From: Pomphorhynchus laevis
Lineage: Eukaryota; Acanthocephala; Palaeacanthocephala; Echinorhynchida; Pomphorhynchidae
Length of the DNA: 64,000 nt
Assembly (NCBI GenBank): GCA_012934845.2
Contig: WNNJ02001468.1
Location: forward strand, 124,001-188,000
Direction of reading: 5' to 3'
Shown: piece by piece, positions 1 to 10,899 of the stretch
Layout of the letters: every line of letters starts with the position of its first letter
How positions within the stretch are numbered: position 1 is the first letter of the stretch
Program-made: the position numbers and the translations under genes
The notes under the pieces: model-generated
What the model saw: only the letters and a program-made list of their open reading frames with translations
The model's database searches: none
Told to the model about the DNA's origin: nothing

Positions 1-1072
1 AAATGAACCGGAAAGCATTTGGTTTATTTAAAAAGGCTAGGTTACTGCCACCACTTCAGCGAATTCTCGGAGATGACTTTTTAATATATCACAAGGCAGC
101 TGAAGCGATCTATTGTTATCATTCTACTGATTAGTGATGCTGGTCTCATGAGTTTATCTAGAAGTGATAAGAAAGTATGCTCTGCTAGTAATCGAACTCT
201 GGTTTTTGGCAGCATCTACGATTGTAAAACTAAGGCTTATTGGCTTTAAGAGCACAGTGTAATACATTATACTACGAAATTATAAATATGTATCCTCTTA
301 TGGATCCTGTGAGAAAACAAGCAACGAAAGCGATTGAAATTCTTGCCGAATAAAATTAGGATGGTCCGGAATGCAAGTGTTTAATTTAAAGAGGCTATGC
401 CTATGCTATGACGTCAGCGAATTCTCGGAGATTACTTTGAAATTCACCACAAGGCAGCAAAACAACTAATGGTAGTTCACCCTACTGATGAGTCTTGCCT
501 TTTACCATTAGCTCGTTTAGAAGTGAGAAGGAAGTCATCTCTACATGTAATCGAACGCCAATTTTTGCATCATCTAAGATTATAAAGCTGAAACCCTTTA
601 TCCTGCCGAATAAAATTAGGATGTTTCGGAAAGCATATGGTTAGTTTAAAAAAGTTATGCCAATGATACTACGTTAGCAAATTCTCGGAGAATTCTTTTA
701 AATATATCATCTGGTAGCCGAAACGACTAAGGTTGGTTCACCCTATTGTTGAGTGCTGCCGGTTACTATTAGTTCGTCTAGGAGTGCTAATAATACCTGA
801 TCTGCATGTTATCGAACTCCGGTGTTTGGCAACATTTACGATTATAAAACTTAAGCTTATTGGTTCCCGGAGCTCAGTTTTACACATTCTCCGATTTAAT
901 TATAAAAATGTATCATATAAAGGTCCTGTGAGAAAGAAAGCAACGATAGCAATTAAAATTCCTGCCGAATAATATTAGGATGATCCGGAAATTACGTTGT
1001 TAGTTTAAGGAGGCTATGTCGATGATGCAACGTTAGCAAATTATCGGAGATGCATTTTAAATATATCACAAT

Positions 1073-1141
1073 GCAGCCGAAACGACTGATGGTAGTTCAC
1101 CTTACTGATAAGTGCTGCCGGCTACCATCAGCTCGTCTAGG
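1073..1141 (+). ncRNA. Hammerhead-like core in satellite A, strand order swapped
   Basis: Seen here: GCAGCC then GAA (1079-1081) then ACGA, a 10-base arm CTGATGGTAG, then CTTA plus CTGATAA (1105-1111; most other units have CTGATGA), GTGCTGCC, the matching arm CTACCATCAG (1122-1131), then TCGT, C (1137) and TAGG. The flanks pair as hammerhead stem II (GCTGCC with GGCAGC), stem III (ACGA with TCGT, extended by the 10-bp arms) and stem I (CCTA with TAGG in consensus). The catalytic CTGATGA strand sits in the loop of stem III, which is not a known permutation. The match to hammerhead boxes is observed; activity is inference. Confidence 0.55.
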
Positions 1142-1599
1142 AGTGATAAGGAAATCTGCTCTACTTGTAATCGAACTCCGGTTTTTGGCAACATCTACAC
1201 TTATGAAACTGAAGTTTATTAGCTCATGAAGCACAGTTTAACACAATCAGATATAAAATTATAAAAATGTATCCTCCAAAGGATCCTGTGAGAAAGCAAG
1301 CAACTACAGCAAGTAAAATTCCTGCTAAATAAAATAAGGATGATCCGGAAAGCACATGGTTAGTTTGAAGAGGCTAGGCCCATGCTACTACGGTAGCAAA
1401 TTCTCGGATATGCCTTTTAAATATATCACAAGGCAGCTGAAATGAATTATGGTAGTTCACCCTACTGATGAGTGCTGCCTGCTACCATCAGCTCGTCTAG
1501 GAGTGATAAGGAAGTCTGCTCTGCATGTAATCAAACTCCGGTTTTTGGCAACATTTATGATTATAAAACTAAAGCTTATTGGCTCCCGGAAACTATATA

Positions 1600-1990
1600 A
1601 AATTGTGTTGCTTGATAGACTGGCTTTGATTTACGACTCAGTCACTATGTCACTTCTAGACGATCACTTTAGCATCGAAATGATGAGTGCCCTCCAGTAC
1701 TCATAAGTAAAATGAAGTACCCACTAATCGTTTCAGTTACCTGTGTGACATTGTGAATTAAAGCGTTTCCGACACTTAATGTGCTCCAGATGGTCTCCCG
1801 GAGCACATCAAACAAGAATTTTTGCTCTTGTTAATTTTATCAAAAAACAAGCAACTACAATAAAAAATATCAAGAAAATTTATAACTGTTCAAGCAAATT
1901 ACAATTGCTGAAGATGATGCCAGCTAGGCATCGAAATATTCAATTCAATAAATTTTGCGTTGGTTTTTGCCATCTTTCTAATTTACAAGC
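1600..1990. other. Insertion inside a satellite A unit
   Basis: The satellite A consensus stops near 1600 and resumes near 1985. The intervening sequence includes a short inverted repeat around 1780-1805 (ATGTGCTCC with GGAGCACAT) and another at 1810-1836 (ACAAGA with TCTTGT). It carries a compact hammerhead-like motif at 1908-1945. No protein homology was seen. It may be a small non-autonomous element. Confidence 0.6.
1908..1950 (+). ncRNA. Compact hammerhead-like motif (normal order)
   Basis: CTGAAGA (1908-1914, fits CTGANGA) is followed by one extra T, then GATGCC, loop AGCTA, GGCATC and GAA (1933-1935). Stem II is a perfect 6 bp. The extra base between A9 and stem II also occurs in the motifs at 16022 and in satellite A. 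Stem III and the cleavage strand are unclear, so this is likely a relic or a minimal form that would need a partner. Confidence 0.45.
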
Positions 1991-2266
1991 AACTACAGCA
2001 ATAAAATTTCCTGTCGAATTCATAAGTATGATTCGTAAACCACATGGTTAGTTTAAAGAGGCTTTACTCATGCTACCACGTCAGAGAATTCTTGGAGATG
2101 CCTTCTTAATAAATCACAAGGAAGCCGAAACGACTGATGGTAATTCACCCTATTGATAAGTGCTGCCGGCTACCATTATATCGTCTAGGAGTGATAAGAC
2201 AGTCTGCTCTACTTGTAGTAGAGCAGGTAGTACTACATCAGAATCACCCATGGATTCGATCAGATA

Positions 2267-2465
2267 TTTGAAAGTCCGAAATAAACTGAATGACAAAGAT
2301 AACCAAATTATGTGTGGCAACGTTTCAAACCTCTAGAGGTCTCCCTCAAGTCAAATACCCTAACATCGTTTTACGATCTACTTGACCCGAGGAAGATCCC
2401 TAGAGAGTTGAAATGTTGTCACAAATAATTTGGTTTTCTTTGTCAGTTTCTTTCGGACTTTCAAA
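2267..2465. mobile_element. Foldback (MITE-like) element, left copy
   Basis: About 85-bp terminal inverted repeats begin TTTGAAAGTCCGAAA and end in the complement. The arms differ from each other by many substitutions, so the hairpin is old. Its mirror copy lies at 26397-26596. The arms contain decayed GAAACGTTG and ACCT-CTAG-AGGT pieces that resemble the hammerhead-like motif near 36.26 kb. No coding capacity. Confidence 0.8.
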
Positions 2466-2734
2466 TGTATATACAAGCATAGTAATATATACATATATGT
2501 TTTCCTCACAAGGAGGCATAAACACTGGGCGGAATTCTATATATCCTCGTCACACTAATTAATTGATTAATTGATATGTGAAGACCGTTAGTATTGAGCC
2601 ATTAATCTGTGAAGACAGCGTACTGTATAAGTGCACACAAATGAAATGGATTCATTTGTGTACATTCATCCGCGGTATTTTCATCTATTACTTCCCCAAC
2701 TACATACACTTTGACTCAAAACATGCCAGATTTT

Positions 2735-2800
2735 AGACTGACATTGGTATTGTTTCGTTGCTACTTCTTGCCATGTTACACCCGGACTCATCAGAAGGAT
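2735..2800 (-). ncRNA. Hammerhead-like motif (mirror of 26068)
   Basis: On the minus strand CTGATGA (complement of 2788-2794) is followed about 30 bases later by GAAAC and then TGTC, as in the copy at 26068-26122. It lies in the outer part of the left palindrome arm. The same evidence and doubts apply as for the right-arm copy. Confidence 0.4.
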
Positions 2801-2839
2801 GTGTACCGCTGTAGTTTGCTTTTGAACTCTTTTGACATT

Positions 2840-4245
2840 TTCAGATTTGAACGTAGGCTCTTTCGATAAGTGGGACTACGCTTTACTTGTTAACTATCTT
2901 GTCTAACTACCAATTAGGAAAATGATATGTTTTTGTTTACTCGTATATAATATTTATTTCAAATCTTAAAGAATTAAATAATTATTTAATTTAAATTCTT
3001 ATGTATTCTTATCTTTTCAAGTAAAATTTAACATAAATATTATTATAAAAATCTATTTTTATTAGGTACTAGTGTTTATTCTATTAATAAAAGGTAAGAA
3101 ATTAATTCTATAATATACCAACATTATTATTGCATAAAAAAATTATATATGAAGGTATATAGATATAATCAGTTACCATTTTTAAACAGTAAAAATCGCA
3201 AAAATATTATCCTTTAAAATAGGATGTTTAACAAATACATTTTAAAAGAAGTATTATAGAAGTACTAACAAACACATCGTTCAAAATAATACATTTTAAA
3301 AATCAAGTATTTACTTTAAAGAACAGTAACTTAAAGCATCATTAAACTATAAGTTAAAATATTGAGGCAATATTTGCAAAAATTAAGCATCTAAATATTT
3401 CCAGGTACTCGCCAATGAATATTATAACTTTTATGTAGAAATTCAAAATACAATTTTAATATGTGAAACAATCGAATATATAGAACTGATGATAAATTGT
3501 GAATGACATTTAAAATCGTTTTTATTGACTATTATCACATCATGAATATAAAAAAAAGAATCATCTTCATTACAAATAGCAATAAATATACTTCAAGTAG
3601 AGCATTCGGATCATTTATATGGCAAGCCAATTTGAATTTATTCTTCATTATTAGATACCTCTGCTGAATCGATTCTAAAAACTTCTGGATGTATCGCTTG
3701 TGAAATTCACAATTCCGATTTTTCTCTTTGTTTACTTGTTGATAACAAATGCTGCTTGTCGAATTAAAATATACTTGATTCATTTGGGCTCCAATTATCT
3801 TCAATGTAAATAATTTTTTAGCCTCTGCATCAGGATTTTCTTTAGTGCTAGATATTTCCGCCTATTAAATATATACAAAAATTTAATATTTTTGTCGTAA
3901 AAATAGATAACACCATATTTTAAACTGTGTTGTTGGTTTGCATCTTCGATTCGCAAAATCGACGATGCAAAGGAAAATGTTTAAAAATATTTTTTAAATA
4001 TTAACTTAAAACAAAACAAATTGTTTATGATTACAGGTAATCAAATTGTTATTCATCGTTGTGTTATTAGTTAATTGATAGTTCAAAAATATCGTAAAAA
4101 TAGATTACATTGATACCATATTTTAATTTTGTTGGACTAGTATTCTGAATTTGATTATTAGTTATTAATAATATCATTAATAATATTATTTATCATTAAT
4201 AAATAATATTAATAATTAAGGTAACACAAGTAATGTCCTACTCAA
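2840..4245. other. AT-rich, no identified gene; one unexplained open frame
   Basis: Mostly homopolymer-rich A/T sequence. A minus-strand open frame of 89 codons (3535-3804) corresponds to the longer 142-codon frame at 24899-25327 in the other arm. The frame resembles no family I know. A possible acceptor (ATAG before GCGGAAATATC in the right arm) could make it an exon remnant. Otherwise I see nothing here. Confidence 0.5.
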
Positions 4246-4249
4246 ACTC

Positions 4250-5625
4250 AAGCTGCATGCCGTTAAAAAGCTCCCCTTAAGCTGCTTGTCTCAAGGCAAT
4301 CTGTGATCTTTTTTGTCTCGCGATCAACATTTAACTTATCTGGTTATTTCGCTTGATTTGTCGTCTGCTTTTGTCATTGTAAATCACTCTATTCTCCTTC
4401 ACCTCCTTCGACATCGTTATGGCTTCTCAGCCTTTACTCTTAAATGGATCTCGGCATATCTTACTAGGCGCTCTTCCATTGTATCATCCGACAATGCAGT
4501 TGGTGGTGTACCGAAAAATTCCGCACTTGGCCCTATCTTATTCTTCCGTCTTCTAGGAAATCTCGGTCCACTTGGCTTAGAATTCATATGTTCTTTCATA
4601 TAATATCCAGATTACATCCTTATATATTCTTCCGCACCCAATTCATCCTTAACGAATCTCCTCTCATCGATTTTATCTTGCCTAGAATCTCTATCTCAGC
4701 ACCTTTCATCCTTTAAAATGGTTGTAAATTCTCCATTAAATCTGGTGCTATTTGGATCCAACCCTTCCCGCATGCAGATTCAACTGCCTTGCTTGGATTC
4801 GCTTACATTTCTCGGAGAATTTATTTCTCGGAGTAATTATTTCTCGGAGTATTTATTTCTCAGAGTAATTATTTCTCGAAGTAATTATTACTTTCTCGTT
4901 CTAATCATTTGCACTAAAAAGGTTTCGTTCCTGTCATTCAATTATCCATGGTATTCGTCGCATTCGAAAAAAAACCACTAATTTTTCCATTTCTAGCACT
5001 ATTTTTTCCCTCTTACTACCCAGACTTGATTATTGCATCTCACTTTTCTCAAACTCCACATCTTGTGCTATTGCACTCTGTATCGCTTTATTCGCACTGC
5101 AGCACGCATACTTCGTCGATGCCGGCATTTTGATACAATCTTCAATGAACTTATCAACCTGCATTGACTCAATGTACATAATCGGGTTTTATATTACTAT
5201 GCCGATCTCGCTCTTCGTTTACTTTATCATTCCCCTTCGTATCTTCATCTAAAATTGCGACGTGCTGAATATTCGTTCTCCAGAGCATTTCGCTCAAACA
5301 ATCAGTTTCTGTTACACATTCCTCGTCATCGATCGAACTTTTGCCTGCGTTATTGTATCATTTCTATGTATCTCATTTAGAATTATCTTCCCGTTTAGCT
5401 TCGTTGCTAGCCTAACCTCACTACCTTTAAATTCATGCTTTTCACCTTTCTACTGAGTAATTTGGTCATGCAGCTAAGCTAGCATGGAGATCCGAAGTTT
5501 TTATCGTTCCAACGTCGGCTACGTAGTATGAACTTCAGTCACATCCCTTTTTAATTTTTGGTTTATTTCAGTGGACTTGTAAGCGGCCTGTCTGCATAAG
5601 CCACTTAAACAATTAATAAATCTAT
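4250..5625 (+). mobile_element. CR1/Jockey-like LINE 3' portion, decayed (left arm)
   Basis: Frames on this strand carry reverse-transcriptase signatures of the CR1/L2/Jockey group: LDLSSAF near 4350 (finger/palm motif, D of the catalytic triad), YGFSAFTLKWISAYL, GVPKNSALGPILF near 4510 (motif B), LFGSNPSRMQIQLP near 4750, and a C-terminal IPRHRSNF region near 5320. It is open only in pieces with several frame changes and stops, so it is a fossil. It ends near 5625 with AATAAATCTATCTATAAAT, typical of a LINE tail. A 15-bp minisatellite has expanded inside it at 4805-4890. The mirror copy is at 23170-24610. Confidence 0.8.
4805..4890 (+). repeat. 15-bp minisatellite inside the LINE (left arm)
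   Basis: About five to six tandem copies of TTTCTCGGAGTAATTA. The right arm has more copies (23925-24058), so the array changed length after the palindrome formed. Confidence 0.85.
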
Positions 5626-5629
5626 CTAT

Positions 5630-7440
5630 AAATATTATAATATTTATATTATAATATTAATACTATACAAATATATCAAATTTAACCAATTTATGGTAAA
5701 ATTTAAATTCAGGAATAAATTGTAGTTTTGGTTACAATTAGAAGGTCATCATATGGACATTTATTATTTAAATCATTCATTTTACTTTAACATATGGATT
5801 CTGTCCTAAATAGTTAAAATAGAATATTATTTCAATTACATATTTAACCAATTTATGTTATAATTTATATACAGCAATAAATTATCACATTTATAATTAA
5901 AAGATTGATCTAACTTTGACATTTGTATTATTCATATTTGCAAAATATTGAACAAGTGAAGAATTGAATCAGTTACCAATGTGGACATCGAAAGTACGAT
6001 TAAATAGTCTATTTCACCACACACAAAAATCTATTGTATTCATTCATGCACGAGTGTTTTGTATTTGCACAATATTGAACAAGTGCAAAATTGAATCAGC
6101 TACCAATGTGGACATCAAAAATTAAGTTTTTAATTAGAATGCTTGTTACAATTTCTACTGACTATTGAGTTTTATCGCGCATGCTTTAAATAAATCTTGA
6201 AATATCAGTTATTTCAAAAAGTATATACTTTATCTACAAAAAATATAATTTTATGTTCAAATTCGAGAATTATTGGATGTTATTATGCAATATTATTTAC
6301 CAAACCTATATTTAATTACTGCAGATAAACTACATAGAAATTACATGTTTTATAAATGATTTAAAAATTAGAAATTACCTCATTCCAACTTGACTTCTCT
6401 TTTCCCAAAAACTGTTCATTTGTGTTGAATTATTCTTCATTTTGCGTAAAACTTAACTCTCATATAAAATGACAAGCTTTAAAATTTCTCCTTATTTATT
6501 AGCCATTGTCTAATTAGTAAGTCGTTGTAACTAATCCCTTAATTGATATTTTTTAAATAAAACGAATATGCCGGTTTTTCATTATCGGAAATTATAAAAA
6601 TAGTCAAATCAATAGATGCCGCTTTTTGTATGCGTCAACAGTGACTTGTAAATCGATGAACTACGCAGATGCATTTAAGTGATTAAGTCAGAACAGTATG
6701 GATGTATTATGTCGTGCAGTAACACGTTTCTAAATATAAAATAGTGCCACATTTCACAATTGTTAATTGTCTTTCAATGGTGTTGATTTTAACTTTGTTA
6801 ATAATGAACCAAAATGTATTTTAACATTGAAAATGACCGTAAATGAAAAGCAAAGCATAAATCAAAAATATAAATGAACCAGCAATCGAAACGACTATTT
6901 CAATTTAAATTATATTGTATTGCAATAAGATTTTGAACTTGTAATAATTGAAATATAAATATTATGGCTAGTATTTTTAACAAGAACATACAAAACAAAT
7001 TTAACATAAAATAGTTACAAAAATTCGAAATGTTATAAAGCTGTTGATTTACATGCAACCGAGAATGTTTATTCCTGATGCTCGTACTATTTGAAAATAC
7101 GTTGTTTGGCAGTTCCTCCTGATGACCTCTAATCCTTATTCTGATACATCGTATGTTATTTATTAGTCAATTCATAATAATTGATTGTTATTTTAAAGCT
7201 CAATTTAAAATTTTAGTTTTATAAAAATTATAAAAAATTTAATTATAATTTGGTTAAATTAATTAAATAATTAAATTAATCAGAGAACAAATACATCGTG
7301 TAATTCATGAGTTTAAAAGTCGGTGACCAATACATGAAATTCGTGTTCTATACACAAATCCTCGACCATTGTGGCCGATTGTACAAATTCTACAAAACCT
7401 AATTCGTCTTAGGGACACATCCCCACAAGTATATTCACAG
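5630..7440. other. AT-rich arm sequence without genes; 127-bp repeat unit
   Basis: No coding signal. Around 5975-6115 two copies of ACCAATGTGGACATC are spaced about 127 bp apart; the mirrored region (22577-22860) has three. The rest is simple A/T-rich sequence, mirrored at 21640-23170. Confidence 0.6.
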
Positions 7441-7771
7441 TTGATATCTTCAAATATTAGAGGTTTAGTAGATAATCAAATGAATAGTCAACATAGGTAG
7501 ACATTTAAATAATTCTAGGAAAGAAAAATATAATCAGATATAAGTAAATATATTCCTAAAATAAGTTATAAGCTGCTTAAATGCTTACTTTGGTAAGCTG
7601 ATTAATAGTGAAAGCTCGAATATATCTAAGATAAAAATTTGGAAAGATTATATATTTGATAAAATTGGTGAAAAAATGAAAATAACAAACAATTACAAAA
7701 GGAAATATGAAATTAATAAAGATATATATAAGAACTTACTTAATTGAAGAAAAACTATATAATAAAAACTA

Positions 7772-8851
7772 TTGATAAAGCTAGTATTGATAAAACCTAG
7801 GTTCATATGTAGTGCTTTTAAATGTACATTAAAACCACTTTCTGTCTATATGAATAAAATACTTAAAGTAATTAAAGCACATTTTAAAAAATATTGCAAG
7901 GTAATCGAAATTAATACTGGTATAAAACACTATTTCAGTATTAATTCTACAAAAGAATTTTGTGAACAGACAAAAGGAATAAATTTTCAAAATATAAGTA
8001 CATATGATTTTAGTACGCTTTATACAAATCTAGATTTAGTAGATATTAAAGAAGCGCTAGCAAAATTAATTAATCTTATATTCGGAAAAAGATATACATA
8101 TATATGTTATAATAATTATAACGCCTATCTTACAAAAATTAAACCATCAAATAAATATAAATATATGGATAAAATTGAATTAATAGAATCCTTAAATATT
8201 TTGATAAATCAAAATTATTTAAAAGTAGGGACATCTATATTTAGACAAGTAAAAGGTGTTCCAATGGGTGGTAATAGTAGCCCAATTATAGCTGACTTGT
8301 TTTTAAGCTTTATAGAATATGAATTTGTTCATAACTGTGTAAAAACTAAATCTAAACAATATAAATATATGAAATATATGTTTCGATACATTGATGATAT
8401 ATGTGTATTTAATTCTAATAATTTTTATTCAATTAGTGAGCACATTTATCCAGAAAGCCTTATTCTTAACAAAACCAATATTAATGGTAAAGAAGGTGTA
8501 TATCTAGATATGAACATTAAATTAACATTAACTAAAACTACTATTAATTTATATCGTAAAGATGACATATTTAAATTTACAAGAAACATATTTTTGCATG
8601 AGCATTCATGCATACCATATAATATAAAATATAATACATTAAATAATGAAATTTTAAGAATTGCAACAATATGTAATGATATTGGCTTTCTTAAAAATCA
8701 TTTAAATAATTTAATAGATACATATTTTAAACTAGATTACTATAAAAATAACATCAAGCAGAAAATAGTAAAATATATAAATCAACACAATAATATAAAG
8801 AATAAATTTAAACTCTTAAGTGGCAAATTTTTATGGATGGATAATAAATAA
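7772..8851 (+). CDS. Penelope-like reverse transcriptase, 5'-truncated frame
   Basis: A 359-codon open frame. Residues 8-14 (IKPRFIC) match the fingers region. YDFSTLYTNL at 78-87 is RT motif A with the catalytic Asp, GVPMGGNSSP at 162-171 is motif B, and RYIDD at 205-209 is motif C with the two catalytic Asp. YLDMNI follows as motif D/E. The order and wording fit the Penelope-like family (LYTN and G-P-M-G rather than the LINE FDxAFD and GxPQGS). RT uses element RNA as template. No GIY-YIG endonuclease was seen downstream. The N-terminal domain present in P2 is mostly absent, and the first Met is not a native start, so this is a partial gene. Confidence 0.8.
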   Translation: MIKLVLIKPRFICSAFKCTLKPLSVYMNKILKVIKAHFKKYCKVIEINTGIKHYFSINSTKEFCEQTKGINFQNISTYDFSTLYTNLDLVDIKEALAKLINLIFGKRYTYICYNNYNAYLTKIKPSNKYKYMDKIELIESLNILINQNYLKVGTSIFRQVKGVPMGGNSSPIIADLFLSFIEYEFVHNCVKTKSKQYKYMKYMFRYIDDICVFNSNNFYSISEHIYPESLILNKTNINGKEGVYLDMNIKLTLTKTTINLYRKDDIFKFTRNIFLHEHSCIPYNIKYNTLNNEILRIATICNDIGFLKNHLNNLIDTYFKLDYYKNNIKQKIVKYINQHNNIKNKFKLLSGKFLWMDNK

Positions 8852-8918
8852 TATACTTTGCATTAGAATAAGATACTAGATAGTTATTTCAGAGGAAATA
8901 CATCATTAGCATGTATTT

Positions 8919-8995
8919 GGCCCCGCTGCTATGTTGGGTAGAGGAGTTAGGGGCCGAAACCTGATAGCATAGCAGTTCCTCCTGATGACCTCTAA
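8919..8995 (+). ncRNA. GC-rich terminal module of the PLE, hammerhead-like with swapped order
   Basis: Three complementary pairs interleave: GGCCCC (8919) with GGGGCC (8950), CTGCTATG (8926) with CATAGCAG (8968), and GAGGAG (8941) with TTCCTC (8976). Hammerhead boxes sit on the last pair: GGGT-A-GAGGAG (stem III, cleavage A at 8940, stem I), GAA (8956-8958) followed by ACCT, and TTCCTC-CTGATGA (8982-8988)-CCTCTAA, whose last block pairs with TTAGGGG (8947). PLEs are known to carry hammerheads in their terminal repeats. Here the strand order is not a standard type. Other copies lie near 13300, 27850 and 28240 (minus), with shorter pieces at 7105, 21560, 35655 and 61770. Confidence 0.5.
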
Positions 8996-9234
8996 TTCTT
9001 ATTCTGATACAACGTCTGTTATTTATTAGTCAATTCATAAAAATGACGTTTATTTTAAATTTTATTTTTTATTTTTATTTTTATTTTTTAACTTGATTAA
9101 AATTATAGCAAATCTAAAAACAATTATTAATTTTAAATTATTGAATTATTGAATTTTGATTTAGCATTATTATGTTTTGTTTATTTTATAATTATATAAC
9201 AATATGTAGACTCAGTTAGCTGATTTAATTATAT

Positions 9235-9400
9235 AAATATATGAAATATATGTTTCGATATATTGATAATATATATGTATTTAACTCTAACAATTTTTAT
9301 TCGAAAGTCAAGCAAATTTTTTCAACGTAGCATATATTAAAACTTATATTGATAATAAAGAAGGTGAATATATAGATATATGGGTTCATTCCTATTTTGC
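9235..9400 (+). mobile_element. Penelope-like remnant (left arm)
   Basis: A piece of the RT gene around the RYIDD region (reads FRYIDN here), matching 20380-20520 on the opposite strand. It is what the left arm keeps of copy P3 of the right arm. Confidence 0.65.
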
Positions 9401-10890
9401 CTGACCACTAACGACTTGGCATACCGCCTCATGTCATAGCAATATATCTGGTACCTTAACGATTGCATCTGGGCGGCACATTGAAACTGTGATCAGTGAT
9501 ATTATCAAGACACGCGAACTCAGAGTTAAAATCGGCCTCACTCTAAACATTAAAAAGTCGAAGATTATTACAGATGACGAGGATCTAGCTTAATACATTT
9601 GCTACATGTTCGCACTTTTGTCCGTTTAGTTACAACCACCTTATTAGGTGTTCCAATTGCAAGTTTTAACAATCGATGCCCCAGGTAATACCATTACGAA
9701 GTAAGTCATTGCTGGTACAGGATTGTCAGAACTTAAACGCCACGATGCTCTGTTTTATGCTGCTTCATTGTTTATCTCTTCCAAAGATCGGCATCTAACT
9801 GAAAAACGCGCCGTGCTTTAAAAGCAGTAAAATAGATACATTTGATGAAGAAAATGAGCAAGTTATTGAAACACCTCTTGAACGTCCCACTAAGGGGCGA
9901 AGCTAAGTGGCGACCATACATGTTTAACTTGTAGCGCTTTGAATTCGTCTCTTTCAGAATACTGTCATATCCACATTCGCTTTTTCTGTCGCTAAGGTGG
10001 CCGACATTATTCTCAATCTGCGGCAAAATTGGCTTTTTCAAATTTTGTCTGAGTTTGACACCGGATACAAGAACAGCATAGCTTTGTAGTCCGAAGATTT
10101 CTGGTGTAGTGCACCATCGTATCGAAACATTTAAACGATGACCAAAATGCTTATATGTCGTAGTCTATAACTGCTTGTTGGCAAGAGTACAGTCGAACAG
10201 ACTAGAGCACGCTTGAATATAATATCGTCTAATCATTTAGGAGCATAGTTGGAGGCAATACTAATCTCATCGATGTAAACTAGACTTGACGACCAGGCAT
10301 TGACGTTGCCAATTTCCTTATGACTAGGTGTTCACGGTTGCCAAGCTTTTACATGTGTTTGGGGTCTGTCCGTTGCAAGTGAGGGCGAACATGCTCTAGA
10401 TTGCTAACGTTCAAAGAACCGGCGCCTTCGACGCTTTGCTTTCGACAACCTGATCTTAATGGCCCTAGATCCTGCTGGTTATCCGTGAAGACTAGGGCCC
10501 GCTGGACTGTTGATAAGTAACGGTAAACGTCCCAATGATGTCACTTGTTTTTCTGAGAAGGACGGTCGTATGCTTGTGTGAGGTTTTATTTTCCGAACAA
10601 ACTTGCGACCAGTCATCAAACACACTATGTCACTGCTTCCCGGGTCAGTTGCTATGGTTATCAAAAAGAAAAAGATTGCTAAATATAACGGTCTCGAATA
10701 AGCACAATACACGTTAATTTCAATAGCAATGGTAACACTAGGCGCCTAGATCTAAGCGCATCCAGATTTTTGGAAACAGGAAAAAGCTCATTTAGTCAAC
10801 ATGGGACCAACGCGTTTGGACGTGGCTGATTTATCAGATTAGTGCAGCCATACAGCGCGGCAATGCAATGTGATTTGTAAAGTAGGATGA
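9400..10890 (+). mobile_element. LINE fossil with R2-like C-terminal region (left arm)
   Basis: Pieces in several frames match one LINE family. WYLNDCIWAAHIETVISDI near 9450 is RT motif C in a degenerate form (normally YLDD), followed by GLTLNIKKSKI. LLGVPIAS is near 9640 and LKRHDALF near 9735. The C-terminal KKIAKYNGLE, YTLISIAMVTLGA and HTARQCNVIC lie at 10670-10870. The same family is better kept at 28800-30290. Many stops interrupt it. The right arm retains only the two ends (19965-20345) with about 1.1 kb missing. Confidence 0.65.
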
Positions 10891-10899
10891 TGACGCATC

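Larger units (their letters stand above)
1..2230 (+). repeat. Satellite A, left block (~360-bp tandem units)
   Basis: About six tandem units are visible by the recurring landmarks AAGGCAGCCGAAACGA, CTACCATCAGCTCGTC and GGATCCTGTGAG. Landmark GGCAG recurs near 100, 452, 713, 1073, 1433 and 2122, giving a period of about 360 bp with one shortened unit (452-713) and one unit split by an insertion at about 1600-1990. Units are diverged by several percent. The short open frames at 733-972, 1449-1706 and 1779-2051 lie across these repeats and are not conserved between units, so I do not call genes. Each unit carries hammerhead-like boxes (see separate entries). The block is cut at about 2215-2238, where the palindrome arm begins. 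Confidence 0.9.
7440..9235 (+). mobile_element. Penelope-like retroelement copy P1
   Basis: A non-LTR retroelement of a Penelope-related reverse-transcriptase family. The main frame (7772-8851) holds the catalytic half. The 5' part (7480-7760) matches residues of copy P2 (13.4-15.5 kb), with material missing between. The 3' region carries the GC-rich terminal module (8919-8995) and ends with GACTCAGTTAGCTGATTT near 9230, an end shared with copies at 13075, 27985, 33065 and 35437. P1 and P2 are nearly identical over the RT half, so one may have copied the other recently. Confidence 0.8.

Noticed and set aside
733-2051. Short frames in satellite A (733-972, 1449-1706, 1779-2051)
   Set aside because: Not conserved between units and mostly read through the ribozyme-like region.
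8919-8975. HDV-like ribozyme in the PLE module (P1 GGCCCC/GGGGCC, P2 CTGCTATG/CATAGCAG)
   Set aside because: The P1/P2 pseudoknot topology fits, but I could not draw P3 or place a catalytic C before P2; kept only as an alternative fold.
8919-8995. Classical type I, II or III hammerhead within one PLE module
   Set aside because: The three strands occur in an order that no rotation of the classical fold produces, and there is no room for stem I and stem III hairpins between GAA and CTGATGA.
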